Positions 43,015-56,849 of a stretch of DNA of 64,000 bases are shown in pieces. Position 1 is the first letter of the stretch, and each line of letters starts with the position of its first letter. Made by a program: the position numbers and the translations under genes. A model generated the notes under the pieces. That model was not told the origin of the DNA. It saw nothing but the letters and a program-made list of their open reading frames with translations, and ran no database searches. The DNA comes from Echiichthys vipera (lineage: Eukaryota; Chordata; Actinopteri; Perciformes; Trachinidae), in the NCBI GenBank assembly GCA_963691815.1, contig OY829661.1, positions 20,349,717 to 20,413,716 on the forward strand, read 5' to 3'.

Positions 43015-43374
43015 AGAGGACAGATTGTGCTCACTTTCAGGTTCCTACTTGTATTTGGTGTTTCTACTATAACTTGTTTACATGCTTCAAAGTTCAAGGG
43101 ATTTTTTCTCATACTGTCCGTCTGAGAGCGACTGTCCCTTTAAGCCCCACCTCCCCAAAAAGCCCAATCTGTTCTGATTGGTCCGCATCTCTGGGTCTTC
43201 CGCATCTGCGCTCTTGGCGTCCTTGGACGTTACAGGACTTCTTACCTAGTAGACTGTAGTTGTGACATCACAACCATAGAGGAGTCCTGCTGGCTAATTT
43301 AAAGGCACAGTTTCTGAATATGGGCTTATGTAGCACCTCAACCTGCTTTACAATAAAAAAAACACATGGGATCT
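43015..43374. mobile_element. piggyBac-like MITE, copy B (360 bp)
   Basis: Flanked by TTAA at 43011-43014 and 43375-43378. It is colinear with copy A at 32726-33139: tactgtccgtctgag, ctgattggtccgcatct, gcgctcttggcgt and cacctcaacctgctttacaa correspond to copy A segments, with substitutions and small deletions. Both copies are in the same orientation. Confidence 0.85.
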
Positions 43375-43378
43375 TTAA

Positions 43379-45375
43379 ATGTTGTACTTCAATCAATCAG
43401 TTCCCACATTTGAGATGATGAAACCGACCAAAAGATAGTGTTTACATGTCATTTTTGGCATCTGTAACTCATTGACTCTGTACCAATTGTAAGAGAGAAA
43501 AATGTGCCGATCCAGGTCACACAGTTTATTATTTGTATCCCTTCCGACTGTAATTATCAAATGCTTTTAAACACACCTCACAGCTTTTCTAAGATGATGT
43601 ATGGATTAAGAAAATGTCTAAAACTAATCCAGTTTGTAGAAGCTGCCACAAATACAGACCACCATACAGTCTTACCTGACATTCAGGTGTTTCTCTGAGG
43701 TCCCACCAACCCCTTTAGTGGTTTGTGAGTGTGTGTGTTTCCAGCAGCAAGGCTCATGAAGACGATCAAAATGTCCAATTGTATTCCTTGATAAATCCAA
43801 TTTTAGCCATGCCTTGAAATCAGGCCTGAAAGGGAACAATACTTCATGCTGTATTTATTGTGGCTCCATCATTTCATCGTTAAAAATAGAAATGACTAAA
43901 CTATAAAAGCAGAATCCGTCCTCGTGGAGACATTCACGTTATTGTGAGGTTTCCTTGTAGATGTATTGTATCGTCTGTGCTGAGGGATTTGTCACACATT
44001 TAATGGGGACTTGACCTTACAGGTGAAAATCCTTTGTGTAGTAAAACCTTCAAGCTGTGTATCCCTTTCCCCAAACTGTATACATATTTCATTAGAGGCT
44101 ATATGACCGGTGCCTTCCTGACTCTAGCCAGCCACTGACGACTGTAGAAGGATTGTCTCGGACTCAGAATGACTGTCTGCCAACGAACAAAAGACTGAAA
44201 GGGCAGCTGACAAACTGTCTGCAGCTGAGAAAGATGCAGTTCCTGCTGTGAGCTTCTTGTAATGTGTTAAGTGAGGGAAATGTAATGTAAAGTAACGTTC
44301 TGATGGATTTTTGATGATGATGAGGTTGGTTTAATTAGTTATTTAATGCTGTAAAAACGGGGTGATAGGTCAAGATTGTCAGCTCTGATCGACATCGGCT
44401 TGTGTATAGACAGGAGGCTGCAGCTCGAACGCTGATCACTACTGCACAGACTCTGGTTGCAAAATTACAACATGGCGGCAGCAATATCTATGATATTTTG
44501 GTAATTTTTTGCACAGTGGAGACGCATCTTCCATCTTTATGTACAATCGAAAAAAAGCAAACCAACACAGCCAGCGTTAGTGAGTATAACCGGTAAACTC
44601 AGTGATGCATTTAGAAGCTAAAGAGCCAGTTCATTCCCGAAGAGTTGGTGGTGACCAAAAACAGAGCTAGAAGGAGAGTGGGTGACACCAAATAAATTAT
44701 AATGTTTTTGTTTGTTTTTTCTGTCTGGAAGTGTAATAAGTACTAGTTTGCCAGATCCAGACATAGCTTTTTGTCTATCAGACCTTTTCTTTAGTATGCC
44801 ATCTGTCACCAGACTGCTGCTATATTGTCAGTGTCAGGTTTTATTTATTGATTTGTAAGGTTTGCATCTTTTTAGGTGCATTCATATATTTAATTGCCAG
44901 TTTCAAGATGAAGGTTGTCGAGGTGTTTTTGAGCCACACAGGCAGCGGTGCAAACTTTCTTGTGCCCTTAATGGCATTGTGACCTGAACAACCACTATAA
45001 ACATATACGTTATTTAAATAGTACTGTGATAAATTCTTTCATTAGCACTACAATATTGTGCTCAGTAAATATGGGACCGCTAACGTGGATGTCAGTAAGC
45101 TACTTTCTAATTATGTCATACATATTGTTCCTTGTATTTGAGATCTTGTCAAAGATGAACTGTTGCTTTCCCAAGGCCCTTTGTTTTGAAGGTGTTTCCT
45201 CATCGGCCTCTCAGAAACCCCACGGAGAACATCAGACCATGCTACCGCCAACAGTCCCTGTGGTCTTACTTGTAGCTGCATTGTTTAGCCGCATTGTCAC
45301 AGTTTCCTCAGAGGATGTCCCATTGGAAATGCTTTGTGTGTTTAAAACAGACACACACACAGTTGAACTCAGACA

Positions 45376-45377
<2 letters not shown>
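43379..45377. other. Intergenic, nothing recognised
   Basis: AT-rich DNA without a supported gene. A frame at 45026-45478 runs into the CA microsatellite and has no domain. Confidence 0.4.
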
Positions 45378-45466
<89 letters not shown>

Positions 45467-45475
45467 ACACACACA
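45378..45475. repeat. (CA)n microsatellite
   Basis: About 98 bp of CA repeat with one TC interruption. Confidence 0.96.
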
Positions 45476-45637
45476 TAACCAGACACATGAAGGAGGACTG
45501 TTGCGTGTACTACCATGGGCCCTAGAGGATCATCAGGGTGGTGACTGAGTAAAAAAGAGAGGTGAACCCAGACAGGACTGCAGGTTAATGGGTCAGGAAG
45601 TCACACCTCAGGAGGGCTGGGGTTCAGGAAGTCATGT

Positions 45638-45638
<1 letters not shown>

Positions 45639-45706
<68 letters not shown>
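45639..45706. repeat. (CA)n microsatellite
   Basis: About 68 bp of CA repeat, 160 bp from the preceding CA tract. The sequence between, with duplicated caggaagtca motifs, may be a partial duplication. Confidence 0.96.
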
Positions 45707-45707
<1 letters not shown>

Positions 45708-48700
45708 TGTCTTGTGGGTTTTCCACAGCTAACTGTCTCTCCTCATCTCGCGCTCCAGCTACTGCACGCAAGATTATGTAGTTTGATATGTATGTTAATC
45801 ACAGTGGAAGAAATGGAAACATATGAAAAGAGATTGGACCTTTTTCACAGAAATTGACGTCACTGTCGGAAAAACATGTGTGTATCTTATAAAAAATAAT
45901 GGCCTTCTGGACTGGTCCATTTGATTATATACTTACTTTGCTTGTTACTGTAACAACATTCTAAAACCTTGAGTGTAGTCAGTTTATTTTTTGGCCTTGT
46001 TGCTCTAAAATGACATAATAATATTATGATATATATATGTTGTAAAAGGAAACTAGAAACTTGCACTTCACAGGTCATTTTAAGAGTGTAAGAGAGAGCA
46101 TTTCTATTGGGCAAGAGGAAGAGCTGCCAAAAGAGATCTTTTTTTGCAGATTGAATTAATCATCTGCACTAGATTCATCATTTCAGTAGTGTTTGGGGTG
46201 ATTTTGTAGAATGCCTTATTATAGTGGTGATCTTGTGGACTTTATCTCTAGTAGCGCTAATGAGCAGTTTAGTCCCCATTTTGTTTGTCCTGTGCATGAG
46301 GACACCTGGTCTAAAGGTGGCAGTAACGCACCGAGAAAAAACAATTATGAGCCAACAAAGGCAGTGATAAAGAAGACTGCAAGCTAGAAATGGATGCCAA
46401 CAATGGACTATTTAGAACATGTTCAAAAAGTCTGCTTTGCTTTTATGAGGAAGGAAATGCATGCAACACATTTGTTAGACCCAGAGTGCATTTTGGTGAG
46501 TAACACTAAATGTAGACATGACTTTTGTTTGCTTACAAGAAAACTGAGGGAGCCATAAAGCTAGCCCTCAACAATGTGCAATGAACTTTATATGAAAACA
46601 TTTTCAATCTAACAGGACTTAACAAAAATAGAAGTCAGAAGCAGCCAAAGAGGAACAGAAACTTACAATAGAGTTATAAGGGTAGCTGCAGTAATATGGG
46701 AGAATTAGGTCAACTATCATCTTATTGGAAATGACCACATAGCTGAACCACAGTGAGTACTTTTACATCTGTGTGCCAGTAGTTTGTTGAAGCATTTACA
46801 GTTCTCTTGTGTTAGTTTTATATATATATATATATACAACACAAGTTTACGTGAGGGGACACTGGCTAAATGACAATGAAATCGCATAATTTCAAATTCA
46901 GCTTCAGTCCCATTCAAAATAACGCTCAATCTAAACCTACACAGTGGCTGACAGACTGACAAGTTACCACAGAGAGAAATTCTGCTCCAAGATTGACTGA
47001 ATGAATTTGACTTCACTGGAAACTTCCTTTAAGCTTCTCTTCTACTTCCTGTGACATTTCATGAGTCACTGCCCAGTCCATTACTGTAGGTGCACAGTTT
47101 ATCACATCGACCATTCATCACATCAATAAAACCAAGTGAAACTTTCAGGAAGCAGCTGCTGCAGAACGTCTTAGCCCCACATGAAAGGATGTGGTCTCTG
47201 CTAAATGTGCGTCCTAAAAAAAAACCAACCACAGTCTCATTATTATATGTCCTCAATGTATCTTTGTATTATTTCAAAAGACGTTAGAAATAAAAAAAAA
47301 GAAAGAAACACATTGTTATGAGTTATTTTGATGCTATGAATTATTAATTACCTTTGAAATAACCTTCAAGCCCACTGTATTTTGACTCACATATTCATTC
47401 TTGCCATTCTGTGACAGTCAAACTTAAATCTTTAGCGCCCTCCAGAGGGATAAAGCTGTATCAGTCAGTGAGCTTTTATTCCTTTAAGCCAGTGGGTGGA
47501 TAAATCACTTAATACAAATATTCAGATGTGCCACTTAACATCAATTTTAGACATTTAGTCTGTTTATTAAAGGTTGCACAGTATATTGAGATATTATTTT
47601 GAACATTATTTTAATAACAGGAAATACAAAAAGGGTCAGCTACAGTACCACTAATCTTCCAATAGAGGTCAGTGTTAAGAAACAGACGAGCACTGCATGA
47701 AGCAGTTAATCAATCAGCACTTTAAGTCATGAGAACGAGTTGAGTGTTACAAATAAATGCAAACTCGCTCTCTGGTTATCACACACTTAGAAGACAAATA
47801 AACTCTCAGTCAGTAACAAAACTGTAACTGAGAACGATCGGACTATAAAGATTTGATCGATACAGCTATAAATGATCTAAGATCAACGGGATCAAACAGG
47901 ACTTAATGAGTCTCAGCAGAATGATTGTCAGTATTGTAAATAAACTATGTATTCCATCCATTAATACGCCTCTTTAAAACACACTGAAATATTATGTAAT
48001 CACACAATAGTTCCGCTGGTTCTAATATCCTTCATCGTTATCATGTAATAACTTAATCAAATCTTCTTGAATACAAGTTGTTGCTATAATCAGTTGTACA
48101 TAGGTCACACACAATATACTGTTGGAGTAATAATATGCAAATTAGTTTCGAATGTAGTTTTCCCTAAATGACTAATGCTCACCTTGTAACAGTGAGTTTG
48201 ACACTCAAAGGGTGGAGTGGATAATTAGTTGTACTTTATTTGATTCTGTGATACATTTATTATCCGACATCCTGTCCGTCCATCTGTCCGTCCCTCATCC
48301 TCAAACATTTTACCTGCATTCTCTGTGTGTTAGCATTCATTAACTAATAAAAAGAAAAGTTTTTCATATATACTATTTGTGGCACAAATGCAGAGCTGAC
48401 CTCAGCGGGGATGTCAGCTGTTGTGCGACCTAACATCACAGTAAATAATACCTACATAAGAGCCTCCAGCTGAGGAGCTGGGTCCCTCTGTGGTCTTATT
48501 TGTGTGGGTGTGTGAACAATTACACGCAGCGATAGTGGCAGGGGACTTATCAACTTTAACAAAGCTATGAAGCTATACTCAACCTTTTATGGTAACATGG
48601 AAGTTGAAGTTGTTGTCCAACTTGTTGATCACAAAGATCTTCTACAATCACGTCTCTAACGAAGATATGTTATAATGCAATTCCATCTAATGATAGGACG

Positions 48701-49789
48701 GCAGGCAGATCCCATCATTGCCATAGAAACTATGGAACTAAAATATATGTGCAAATATTAAGCTCATCCGTAAGCTCAGTGATTTCCTGGTATCTCTCAG
48801 GGTTAACTGAAAGGTTGCTGTTTCATGAATCCCCCTTTGTCTGGTCAGGGGGTCAATATGTGGAACTTCTCACTCACAGGTAAAAATGCATCATGACTGA
48901 GATCATTTCGACACATTTCCTTCTAATAAAAAATTACATATCAGTGACTCTCATACTGATATGAGCCACGACAAAATATCCTCAGAACATAAAGTAAACA
49001 CTGTTAACTACCAGTTAATTTAAACCATTTAAATCTATGTACCCATAGGGCAAAAACCATTTGGTCACCAATCAGAAGCAAGACAATGCTTGTTTTGACC
49101 CCGTGTTGATGTTATTTTTATATTACTGTTTACTTTTTTACCTAAACTTAAAAAAATGGAATAGTTGCAAATGGTTATAATCTTATTGTATAAATAAAAT
49201 AGTTTTTATTGTCAGAAGTCAACTGTAAAAGATAGAACAACACACACACATGCACAACTGGGTCATTTTCTGAAAGTAATACTCCAAAAGAAGCGCAAAA
49301 GTTCAACATTTAGTGTCTTTATAAAACAGATTTGCAAAATATAGCCAAGGCTCATTCATTTAAATATGCATAAATAGCAAGAAAATACTTTCCCATTTCA
49401 ATTTCAAATCATTTTTGAACTTCTTTATACACAAATCAGAGATGAACATTATATGAAAAACGGGCCTGAAACACTCTTGATTTGTTGCGGCAGAGAAAAC
49501 ACAAGCATACTGTAAAGCTGAAGCGGCAGTTGATTAGTCAGAAATATACATCCTCTGGAGACACATGTTCATAAACAATCCAACAAAGTCTTATTCAAGT
49601 CTGTGAAATAACAAATTACACATCTTTGGATGGATGCCTTTTAAGATCAATATATATTTTTTTTTAAATCATCAACGAAACAGCAACACCACCATGGCCA
49701 AAACGTTTGTGTCTATGTACAATAGTGCAGACGAGGAGCTTAAATCAGAACAAGGCAGTGAGACGTCAGCAACACATCATCAAATGTCC
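45707..49789. other. Intergenic, nothing recognised
   Basis: About 4 kb of AT-rich DNA with a short (TA)n tract near 46818. The 48390-48560 stretch is more balanced in base composition and could be regulatory. No gene is supported. Confidence 0.4.
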
Positions 49790-50656
49790 TGATTTATTCG
49801 ACTTCAAGTGGGTTCCCTTTGTTTTGGAATATAATTAAATAACCATCTTAAGATCAAACATACGTACAGGGCATGTGCCAGACTACGCCCTGCTGTAATA
49901 AACCACTTCTAATGTTTCTTTTGAAAGCACTGGCCCTTTGTTAACACTTAAACTCTCCAAAATAAAACGGATTTGTTTGCAGGAAGGCTTATTTAATGTA
50001 TTTATTTAAATGTTATTTTATTCATTTATGTCTACACCACTTTCCTTTTTGTTATGCGACAAAAATGTTCTAATAACCTTTTGCTGAAATACATTTTTGT
50101 ACCTGTAATCATTTGTTTTACATTCATCATAGTCACTAATTCAACATTTGAACAACTGCAATGGGCCCTGCTCCGATTACTAAATTGATATATATATATT
50201 TTTTAAATATGAATACTTTTCAGTTTAAAATCCCATCTCATCTTGCTTTCCGAGGATATTCTAGAATAATGTAGTTTTTGAATTAATATCATTTTAGACA
50301 ACCTTGTAGATACATAATGCACATGATATATAACAGCATTCTGATGTTTTTCCTCATTAGCAGTGTCAAACTGTTTGCCTCCTCTTATGCTATCAAACTA
50401 TTTGTAAACAATTATTGAACATGACATCTGTGAAATTATTTAATTAGACTGTGTGCACCCCCCCCAACACACACACACACACACACACACAAAAAAACCA
50501 AGTCTGTGTTATTACTGCCACATCAGCAGGCTTCAAAAACGTTCATTGATCTCAGGTTCACTTTTTAAAAAGGTGCTTTAGCTTCCTGGAGCAGAACAGA
50601 CACAGATTAAAGATACTTTCTTTCTTGTCTTTTTTTTTTCTTTTACAGACCACAGT
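49790..50656 (-). other. zbtb7c: Probable zbtb7c 3' UTR
   Basis: AT-rich sequence downstream of the zbtb7c stop on the minus strand, with several minus-strand AATAAA motifs (plus TTTATT near 49793, 50000 and 50021). Contains a short CA tract at 50467-50490. The exact transcript end is unknown. Confidence 0.4.
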
Positions 50657-53255
50657 TCATTTGGCTGGCTCAGGGATGGGTGGAGCACGCTCGAGTCTCA
50701 TGGTCCAGGGGTCAGAGGTCGCAGCATAAAATGGAGAGTGGGTAAGCACTTCTTCTCCAGCCAGGGCGAAGGCAAACACTCCCCTCTGCCTCCCTGCACC
50801 AGCCTTCTCCTCCTCTGTGACATGCTTCCCCTCTGCTCGCCGTTCCTCCCTGCTCTCTCTGCCCGCACCATCTCCACTCTTAAATCCCAGACCCCTGTTG
50901 CTAAGCATCTCCCCGAGTCCGTGGCTCTTGACTCCCTGGTATGCAGGACTTAACCCGTTCTCCTCAAACCGGTTGGTGGCAGCAATGGGGGGGCACAGGA
51001 AGTTGCTGGTGGGTGTGGAGCGCCATGCAGCTGGCTTGCGTCCTCTCCGGGGGCGGGAGATGCGGCAGCTCTGCCTCTTGATGTGTCGATGTAGGTGGTC
51101 AGACCGTGTGAAACTTTTGTAGCAGTGCTCACACTGATACGGGCGGACGCCGGTGTGGATACGCAGGTGGTTCTTCAGGTCGTAGTTGTGGACAAACTTG
51201 GAGTTGCAGTGGAGGCAGATGTAGGGGCGCTCACCGGTGTGCTTCCTCATGTGGATCTTGAGTTTGTCTTGTCTGAGAAGAGACCAAAAACATGTTTTCA
51301 TACAGTGTGTTGTGGGTAGAAAAGGTTAGCACATATATCACAACATTGCTTTTCTTTCTTTTGTAGATCTTGTTTAGCACAAGTTGAGTTTAAAAAGCAG
51401 TTTAGTTGATTTGTCTCCTCTGATGACATTAAAGTTGTGCTCTAAAATACAGGTGGAAAATAACCACCAACAGGAGGATGTTGGTGAGAGAGATATTACT
51501 GATGCAAATAAACTGGTGAAGGGGGCTTTCCGCTTTAAGCTCTTTGATACTCAGATTTGGTGAAAACAGATTAACCTCAGTCTTAAGAGCATAGGGTACT
51601 TTTTTCAGTTAACCCTGCCGTTTAACACAACCTGCTGCTTTGAAGTCAAAACACACATGAACAGGAAGACCTCAAGTTGATCTTTGTGTGGCTTATTATA
51701 TGAAACACTCAGAGTGTGATAAGTAATGATGAGGTGATAATCAAGTGATGCTTCACATACCTGGTGAATCGTACTTCACAGATAGTGCACATGTACGGTT
51801 TCTCCCCTGTATGCGTCCTCATGTGTCGCGGCAGTTTCCCGGCGCCTTGAATGACCTTGTTGCAGATTGGGCACTGCTGCGACGCTTTGGGCTTCATCTT
51901 CCTCTCCTCCTCCAGCTGCCAGGGAGGGAACAGCGCCCCCAGGTGGGACGCGGAGCTCAGGAAGCTCAGGTACGACCGGAAGTCGGCTTCATCCTTTATC
52001 TGACCTAGAGCGTGACCTTCTGACGGCACCGACCCAGCGTTCATGGTGCCGCCTAGGCCTGAGCTAACAAACTCCTTCAGGAAGTTGCCGTGAAGCAGAC
52101 TGAGTGGGATTTCCTCTTTCATCTCCTCCTTTATGATCTCTCTTTTCACAGCTAGATCGAGGGGCCTGGAGGCCTCAAGCGGCGCAGAGGAGGGGAAGGC
52201 GTGCGGGAGCCGGGTTTGTTGTGAGGCTCCTGCGTGGGGATGCTGGTGGTGGCTGGGATCCAAGTGCTGCTTAGGGAAGGCTGGGAACTCGGCGGCCCAC
52301 ATGGATGGGTAGAAGCCTGGGAGGAGAGGAGAGAAGTTGGCCCTCCTGTCCAGTGTTGACATTCGGGGGTACAGACCCTCCTGGAGCAGAGATTCGATGG
52401 AGAAATCTTTCAAAGCTCGACTCTCCATACTCTCCTGCAACATAAGATGGCATGATCAGCCTTTTGAACTTTGGAACTTTATTTTGCCTGGAAAATACAA
52501 GACTTAAACAAGAAATAAGAAAATATCCGGTGAACTACCTGTTTTCCTCTCATGGTGTCTGGAGACTGTGACTGGGACGACTCTCTGTGCAGGTCAAAGT
52601 GGCGTCGGTATGTGGAGGTGCTGGGAGGCGGTGAGTCCTCCGTCCCCAGTGGCGTCTGCTCCCCCCGGCTCTCTGACGACTGCAGTGACTTCTCACTGAC
52701 ATTGTCCTCCTCATCCTCCTGATCGTCCTTCCTCGACCCTTCGTCCTCCTCTTCATCCTCCTCTTCTTCCTCCTCCTCCTCATCTTCTTCCACATACTCC
52801 TCTTCCTCTTCTCCCTCTTCCCCTCTCCCACCTCCACTGCCTCCACCCCCGCTGTCCATGATCTCCAGGCAGACGTTGATGATGCAGGGAATCTCTAGCA
52901 TTTGAGCTGCGTTCAGGATCTCTTTAACGTTGGACGCAGTCACAGTCAGAGTGGAAGTGTACGCAAACTCCAGGATGGCAGTGAGACACTCTGGAGCCAC
53001 AAAGTCGATTTCGTACACAGCCGCCACGTGGTGATGATCCCCGGCATCAGAGGTGGCCACTGTGAAGAGCTTCTTGAAGTACTGGCTGCAGGCGGCCAGA
53101 ACGGAGCGGTGGGTACGGTACTCCTGGTCACGGACGATGAGGATGACATCGCAGAGCAGCCCGTCACGTCGCTGCTCATTGAGGCTGCAGAGGACATCAC
53201 TGCTGTGGTTCGGGAAAGGGATCCCAATCAGGTCCTCTTCTCTGTGATGAACCAT
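50657..53255 (-). CDS. zbtb7c: BTB/zinc-finger transcription factor ZBTB7C, 3 coding exons
   Basis: Nuclear DNA-binding regulator of the ZBTB7 (POK) family. Coding exons on the minus strand: 53255-52539 (ends in phase 0), 52434-51761 (phase 2) and 51272-50657, all with GT/AG borders, giving 668 aa (human about 619). The BTB domain spans about 24-130 (GLLCDVILIV, THRSVLAACSQYFKKLFT). A Glu/Asp-rich block spans 145-184. A conserved middle includes DFSIESLL (249-256) and FPPWQLEEERK. Sumoylation-type motifs are IKEE and IKDE. Four zinc fingers start at C427, C455, C483 and C511; the last is C2HC and is followed by SRPRRGRKPAAWR. The BTB, DFSIESLL and finger regions fit ZBTB7C better than ZBTB7A or ZBTB7B. 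Exon 2/3 splits finger 2 at Arg464. Confidence 0.94.
51273..51760 (-). other. zbtb7c: zbtb7c intron between coding exons 2 and 3
   Basis: A 488-bp intron with minus-strand donor gtatgtg and acceptor tctcttctcag. It interrupts zinc finger 2 within an Arg codon (AG|A). The other coding intron, 52435-52538, is only 104 bp. Confidence 0.9.
52733..52815. repeat. zbtb7c: TCC/TTC triplet tract encoding the ZBTB7C acidic run
   Basis: Imperfect plus-strand cctcctcttcctc-type triplets, read on the minus strand as GAG/GAA/GAT codons for the Glu/Asp block at residues 148-174. Human ZBTB7C has a comparable acidic run, so the tract is probably constrained for charge but free to vary in length. Confidence 0.85.
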
Positions 53256-55003
53256 GCTCCTCTCTCTGTCTCCGCTTATCTAGACACAAGCAAATAACAG
53301 TGAACTGATTAGTGCCACTTATATAAGAAGGTCAAACATTCTGTGGGACCCACATTTTGCTCTCAAAGCCTCCATTAACCCACACTTGTGAGTGTGTGTA
53401 TGCATATAAATATATATATATATATATACACACTCATATGATATCATAAACCCATGGTAATTTTTCCTGCAAGGACGTTTCACACTTACAACAGTTTTGA
53501 AGTATTTTGAGAATCCTTAAAGACTCTCTAGTCTGTCTGGATGATAAAACACTCATCTGCCACACAGTAAAAAAAAACATTTTTTAACATGAGTTGCGAC
53601 TCTATTTCCTAATTTTGTACAATACATAGAACTATGACAGCTGTATTAAAAATATAAATATAAAATAACATTTATATAGATATTACTTGATGCTAAAGCT
53701 TTTAAATATTGGTTCATGTACAATTTATTTTCCGGTCCCTCTTGTAAAAAAGAGACTTTGACCTTAATGAGACTTTTTGAATAAATAAAGCTGCACTAAC
53801 TAATAAACAAGGAGAAAAGTCACAAGGGCCCATCTCGGTACTTGGGGAAAGGAGTAAATAAATGTGTTTTTTGTTTTTGTGCCACATGGACAGTCTTTTA
53901 AAAATCTGAAAAAAACTGCAGAATGTTACACAGTGAGCATCTGAACAAGTCTTCTTTGATTTCCTTCTGGCATTTCATGATTGGTCACAGCAATTTGAAC
54001 GTGAACACATTTGACTTCTCGCTTCCTTTAGCAAATGAAGAGTCAGCATCAGAAGCATTTTAGTTATCACAGGGATGAAGCAGCACTTGATTTTGGTGAG
54101 GAGGACCGGTTAACTCAAATAATGAAACCGTGCCGGCGTCCATTCATTAAATGTAGGATTTTCAGAAAGCTTTGGTACTTGAATAGATGGAGGCTCCTAA
54201 CCGAAGCTGATATTGTTGACAACGAAGAGTGACAGTCTCGTTTTATTAAAATATACTGTAGGCATGCTTGTTTGTGTGCCATCTGCACAGCAAAGGCAAC
54301 AAGTGGTAAATAGAGCATGTCTCATTTTCTAGCAAACATCACATTGTGTAATATTTATTCTTGTAGGTGCCATCACGATTTCTTGAAGGAACTTGTTGTG
54401 TTAGTCAGGGAAACCCATCATCATGATAAGACAAGACACAGAGTTGACTTTTCTTGAAATAATATTTTGTCTCCGTTTGAGAGTTTCTGTGATAATGTGT
54501 TTAACGTCCATCCCCTCTTGTCTGTCTCTGCCAGATATGAGCGCGAAGCAAGCTGATACTTTCGTTTGAACAATACAGCTTGTGATTGTGGATGTGGTGA
54601 GAAACGAAGAGACAGACAAAGGAGGTCAGATTGTACTCCAGATACTGTATCCTGTCAAAATGCTTACTTATGCTTACACTCATTTAATATACAGCACGGT
54701 TACTAACAGCTCAATTCGGTCTGGATGCGCACACAAATCTCTGTTTGCTTTTCATAAATCCTTCATTCCACAGCTGCCTGAGTTCCTACCTGTTGATTCA
54801 TTGTGCTGTTGTTTACAGTTGCAGTGATAAAACTTTCTCTGGCAGAGTGCTCATTCATTCACATCTATGAATAGAGCTTAAACTTAGCCGTCCACACTTG
54901 GTGGTCACTGGAGGCATGTGTAGATAAATACTTTGAAGCGGGACGGCACACCACAGCTGCATTGTTGACTGGTTTTAAATGAGCCAGGGCTAAAGCCACA
55001 CAG
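53256..55003 (-). other. zbtb7c: zbtb7c 5' UTR start and upstream/intron sequence
   Basis: A minus-strand acceptor (cttgtgtctag, exon starting at 53279) stands 24 bp before the ATG, so the first coding exon is probably preceded by an intron and one or more non-coding exons at higher coordinates. The rest is AT-rich with a TA tract at 53408-53428. No gene is seen. Confidence 0.45.
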
Positions 55004-55004
55004 A

Positions 55005-55069
<65 letters not shown>

Positions 55070-55100
55070 TCGCTCACACACACACACACACACACACACA
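55004..55100. repeat. Compound (TC)n-(CA)n microsatellite
   Basis: TC repeats with a few TG interruptions followed by about 12 CA units. Confidence 0.95.
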
Positions 55101-56730
55101 TTGAGTGACTTGCTTTTGTGCTGCAGGGGATCACACTAGAGGAGGAAGAAATAATAAAGAATATCAGAAAATCCCTTAGATAACCTCCAGGTATACAACT
55201 TGGACACCAATCTTACGTGTAGTTTATTCTTGTCGATCTTGTTGCTAGGTAACTGTTGCCATGCCATTGATACAGTGTGGTCATAATTAAAATCTCTATA
55301 GAGGGGGTGGTGGTATAGGATATAGGCCCGCAGACCTACTACACAGAACTAGCTTGAACTACCCCAATGGGAACATTGGAACAAAAGAGCGACAGAGAAA
55401 GTTGCCAGTTGAAATTATATAATTGAAATAGGAATAACAAACAGAAAGGGGATTTTATTTGTATTTATTTTCATACACACTCTATAGTGCAGTGCAAATC
55501 CTGTACTATAAGCTCAGGTAATAACACACACCACAGTAAAACTTCTTTCACTGATTCTGTTGTGCAAATTATACTACAAATTATACTACTACAAAGACAG
55601 AACAATATCCTTTTTCTATGATATATTTCGCACCATGTGTACAACATCCATAAAAGTAATAGCCTGGGTAAAAGGTGAGAGAATCTCCAGTGAGAGAGCA
55701 AGGGAGAGATCAGATGGCCCTAAAAAGTTCCCTAACAGGTTGCACAAACACCAGCGGCGGGGCCCCTCCCTGTAACAGCCTGCCAAGGCAAACAATAGTG
55801 CAGAGCTTGGAACAACACCGAGTGGATAAGGAGAGGGAGAGAAAAGGAGTCTGACTAGGAGGGCTTGGCAAACCCACTGTCATTCGTTTGCTCTCGATCC
55901 ATCCCACCCACTCCTGGAACTATGAGACACGTGCTGCTGTTGCTGTTTGTTCGCCTGGTGCCCCAGCGAGCACCACTCCCCTCTGTTCCCACTGTTTGCC
56001 TGCCACTAGCTAACGCTAGCTCTTAGCGGCCGGCCCCTAATTACAATGTGGAGAGGATCTAAGGAGGATGTGCCACATAGACAGGGAGGGGAGGAGGGCA
56101 CAGCTTTCCCACCACAAGGTCCTGGAGCGACATTTCATCAGCCAAACAGCCTTAACCCTTTACACCCCCCTTCCCCACACCCCTCCACCCATCAGAGCAG
56201 CCAGGGTGGGGACGCCTTGTGAAAGGGCTCCGATAATTACTGCTTAAGTCACTCGGCTCTTTATCCATCTTACTCTCACAGTGAAGTCATGGAAGGACAA
56301 CCCAACTTTTTCTGCATTGATCTAACTGACTCACTAAATGATTGTCAGCCTGTAACGACCTATGTTGTGTTGCCTGTATTATGTGACACAATCTTTGAAT
56401 AAAGAGTGAAAGTGATATTTTTTGCTGCAGTCATCAGCTAAAGCACCTATTTCTGTTTATCGCACATGCATCACTGAGTTCATTTGCTTAACATGATTTC
56501 CAGTGCCGTGCATGAAAACTATTCAAACCGAGCTCAGCTCAATTATTAAACTGACCTCTAATGGACAGTCTGTCTGTCCCTCTTTCTGCTTGTCTGTACC
56601 GGCCACGTCTCCTCTCATGCCTCACTTAGTCACTAACACTTTCAACTCAGCACTCCCACCTCAAATTATGTGTCACCTCCATTCAGTGTCGTCTTTCTCC
56701 CAAGAACTTCATCTGCTTTCAGGGCTCTGA
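55101..56730. other. Upstream or intronic DNA of zbtb7c, partly GC-balanced
   Basis: No coding gene. From about 55700 to 56300 the sequence is less AT-rich, with homeodomain-like TAATTA (56038-56043) and CAGCGGCGGGGCC near 55753. It could hold a promoter, untranslated exon or enhancer; I cannot choose between them. Confidence 0.35.
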
Positions 56731-56842
56731 CCACCACCACCACCATCACCTCCTCCTCCTCCTCCTTCTCCTAATCATTCTCCTCTTCCTCCTTCCTCCT
56801 CCTCCTTCCTCCTCCTCCTCCTCCTCCTCCTCCTCTTCCTCT
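56731..56842. repeat. (CAC)n-(TCC)n triplet tract
   Basis: Short CAC run followed by about 90 bp of imperfect TCC triplets. Not in a recognisable coding frame. Confidence 0.92.
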
Positions 56843-56849
56843 CTGTCCC

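Noticed and set aside
45026..45478. 150-aa frame with a hydrophobic start
   Set aside because: It ends in His-Thr repeats from the CA microsatellite, has no splice-supported partners and no recognisable domain.
52550..52846. Arg/Lys-rich 98-aa minus-strand frame
   Set aside because: It is the alternative frame of the zbtb7c acidic-run triplet repeat.
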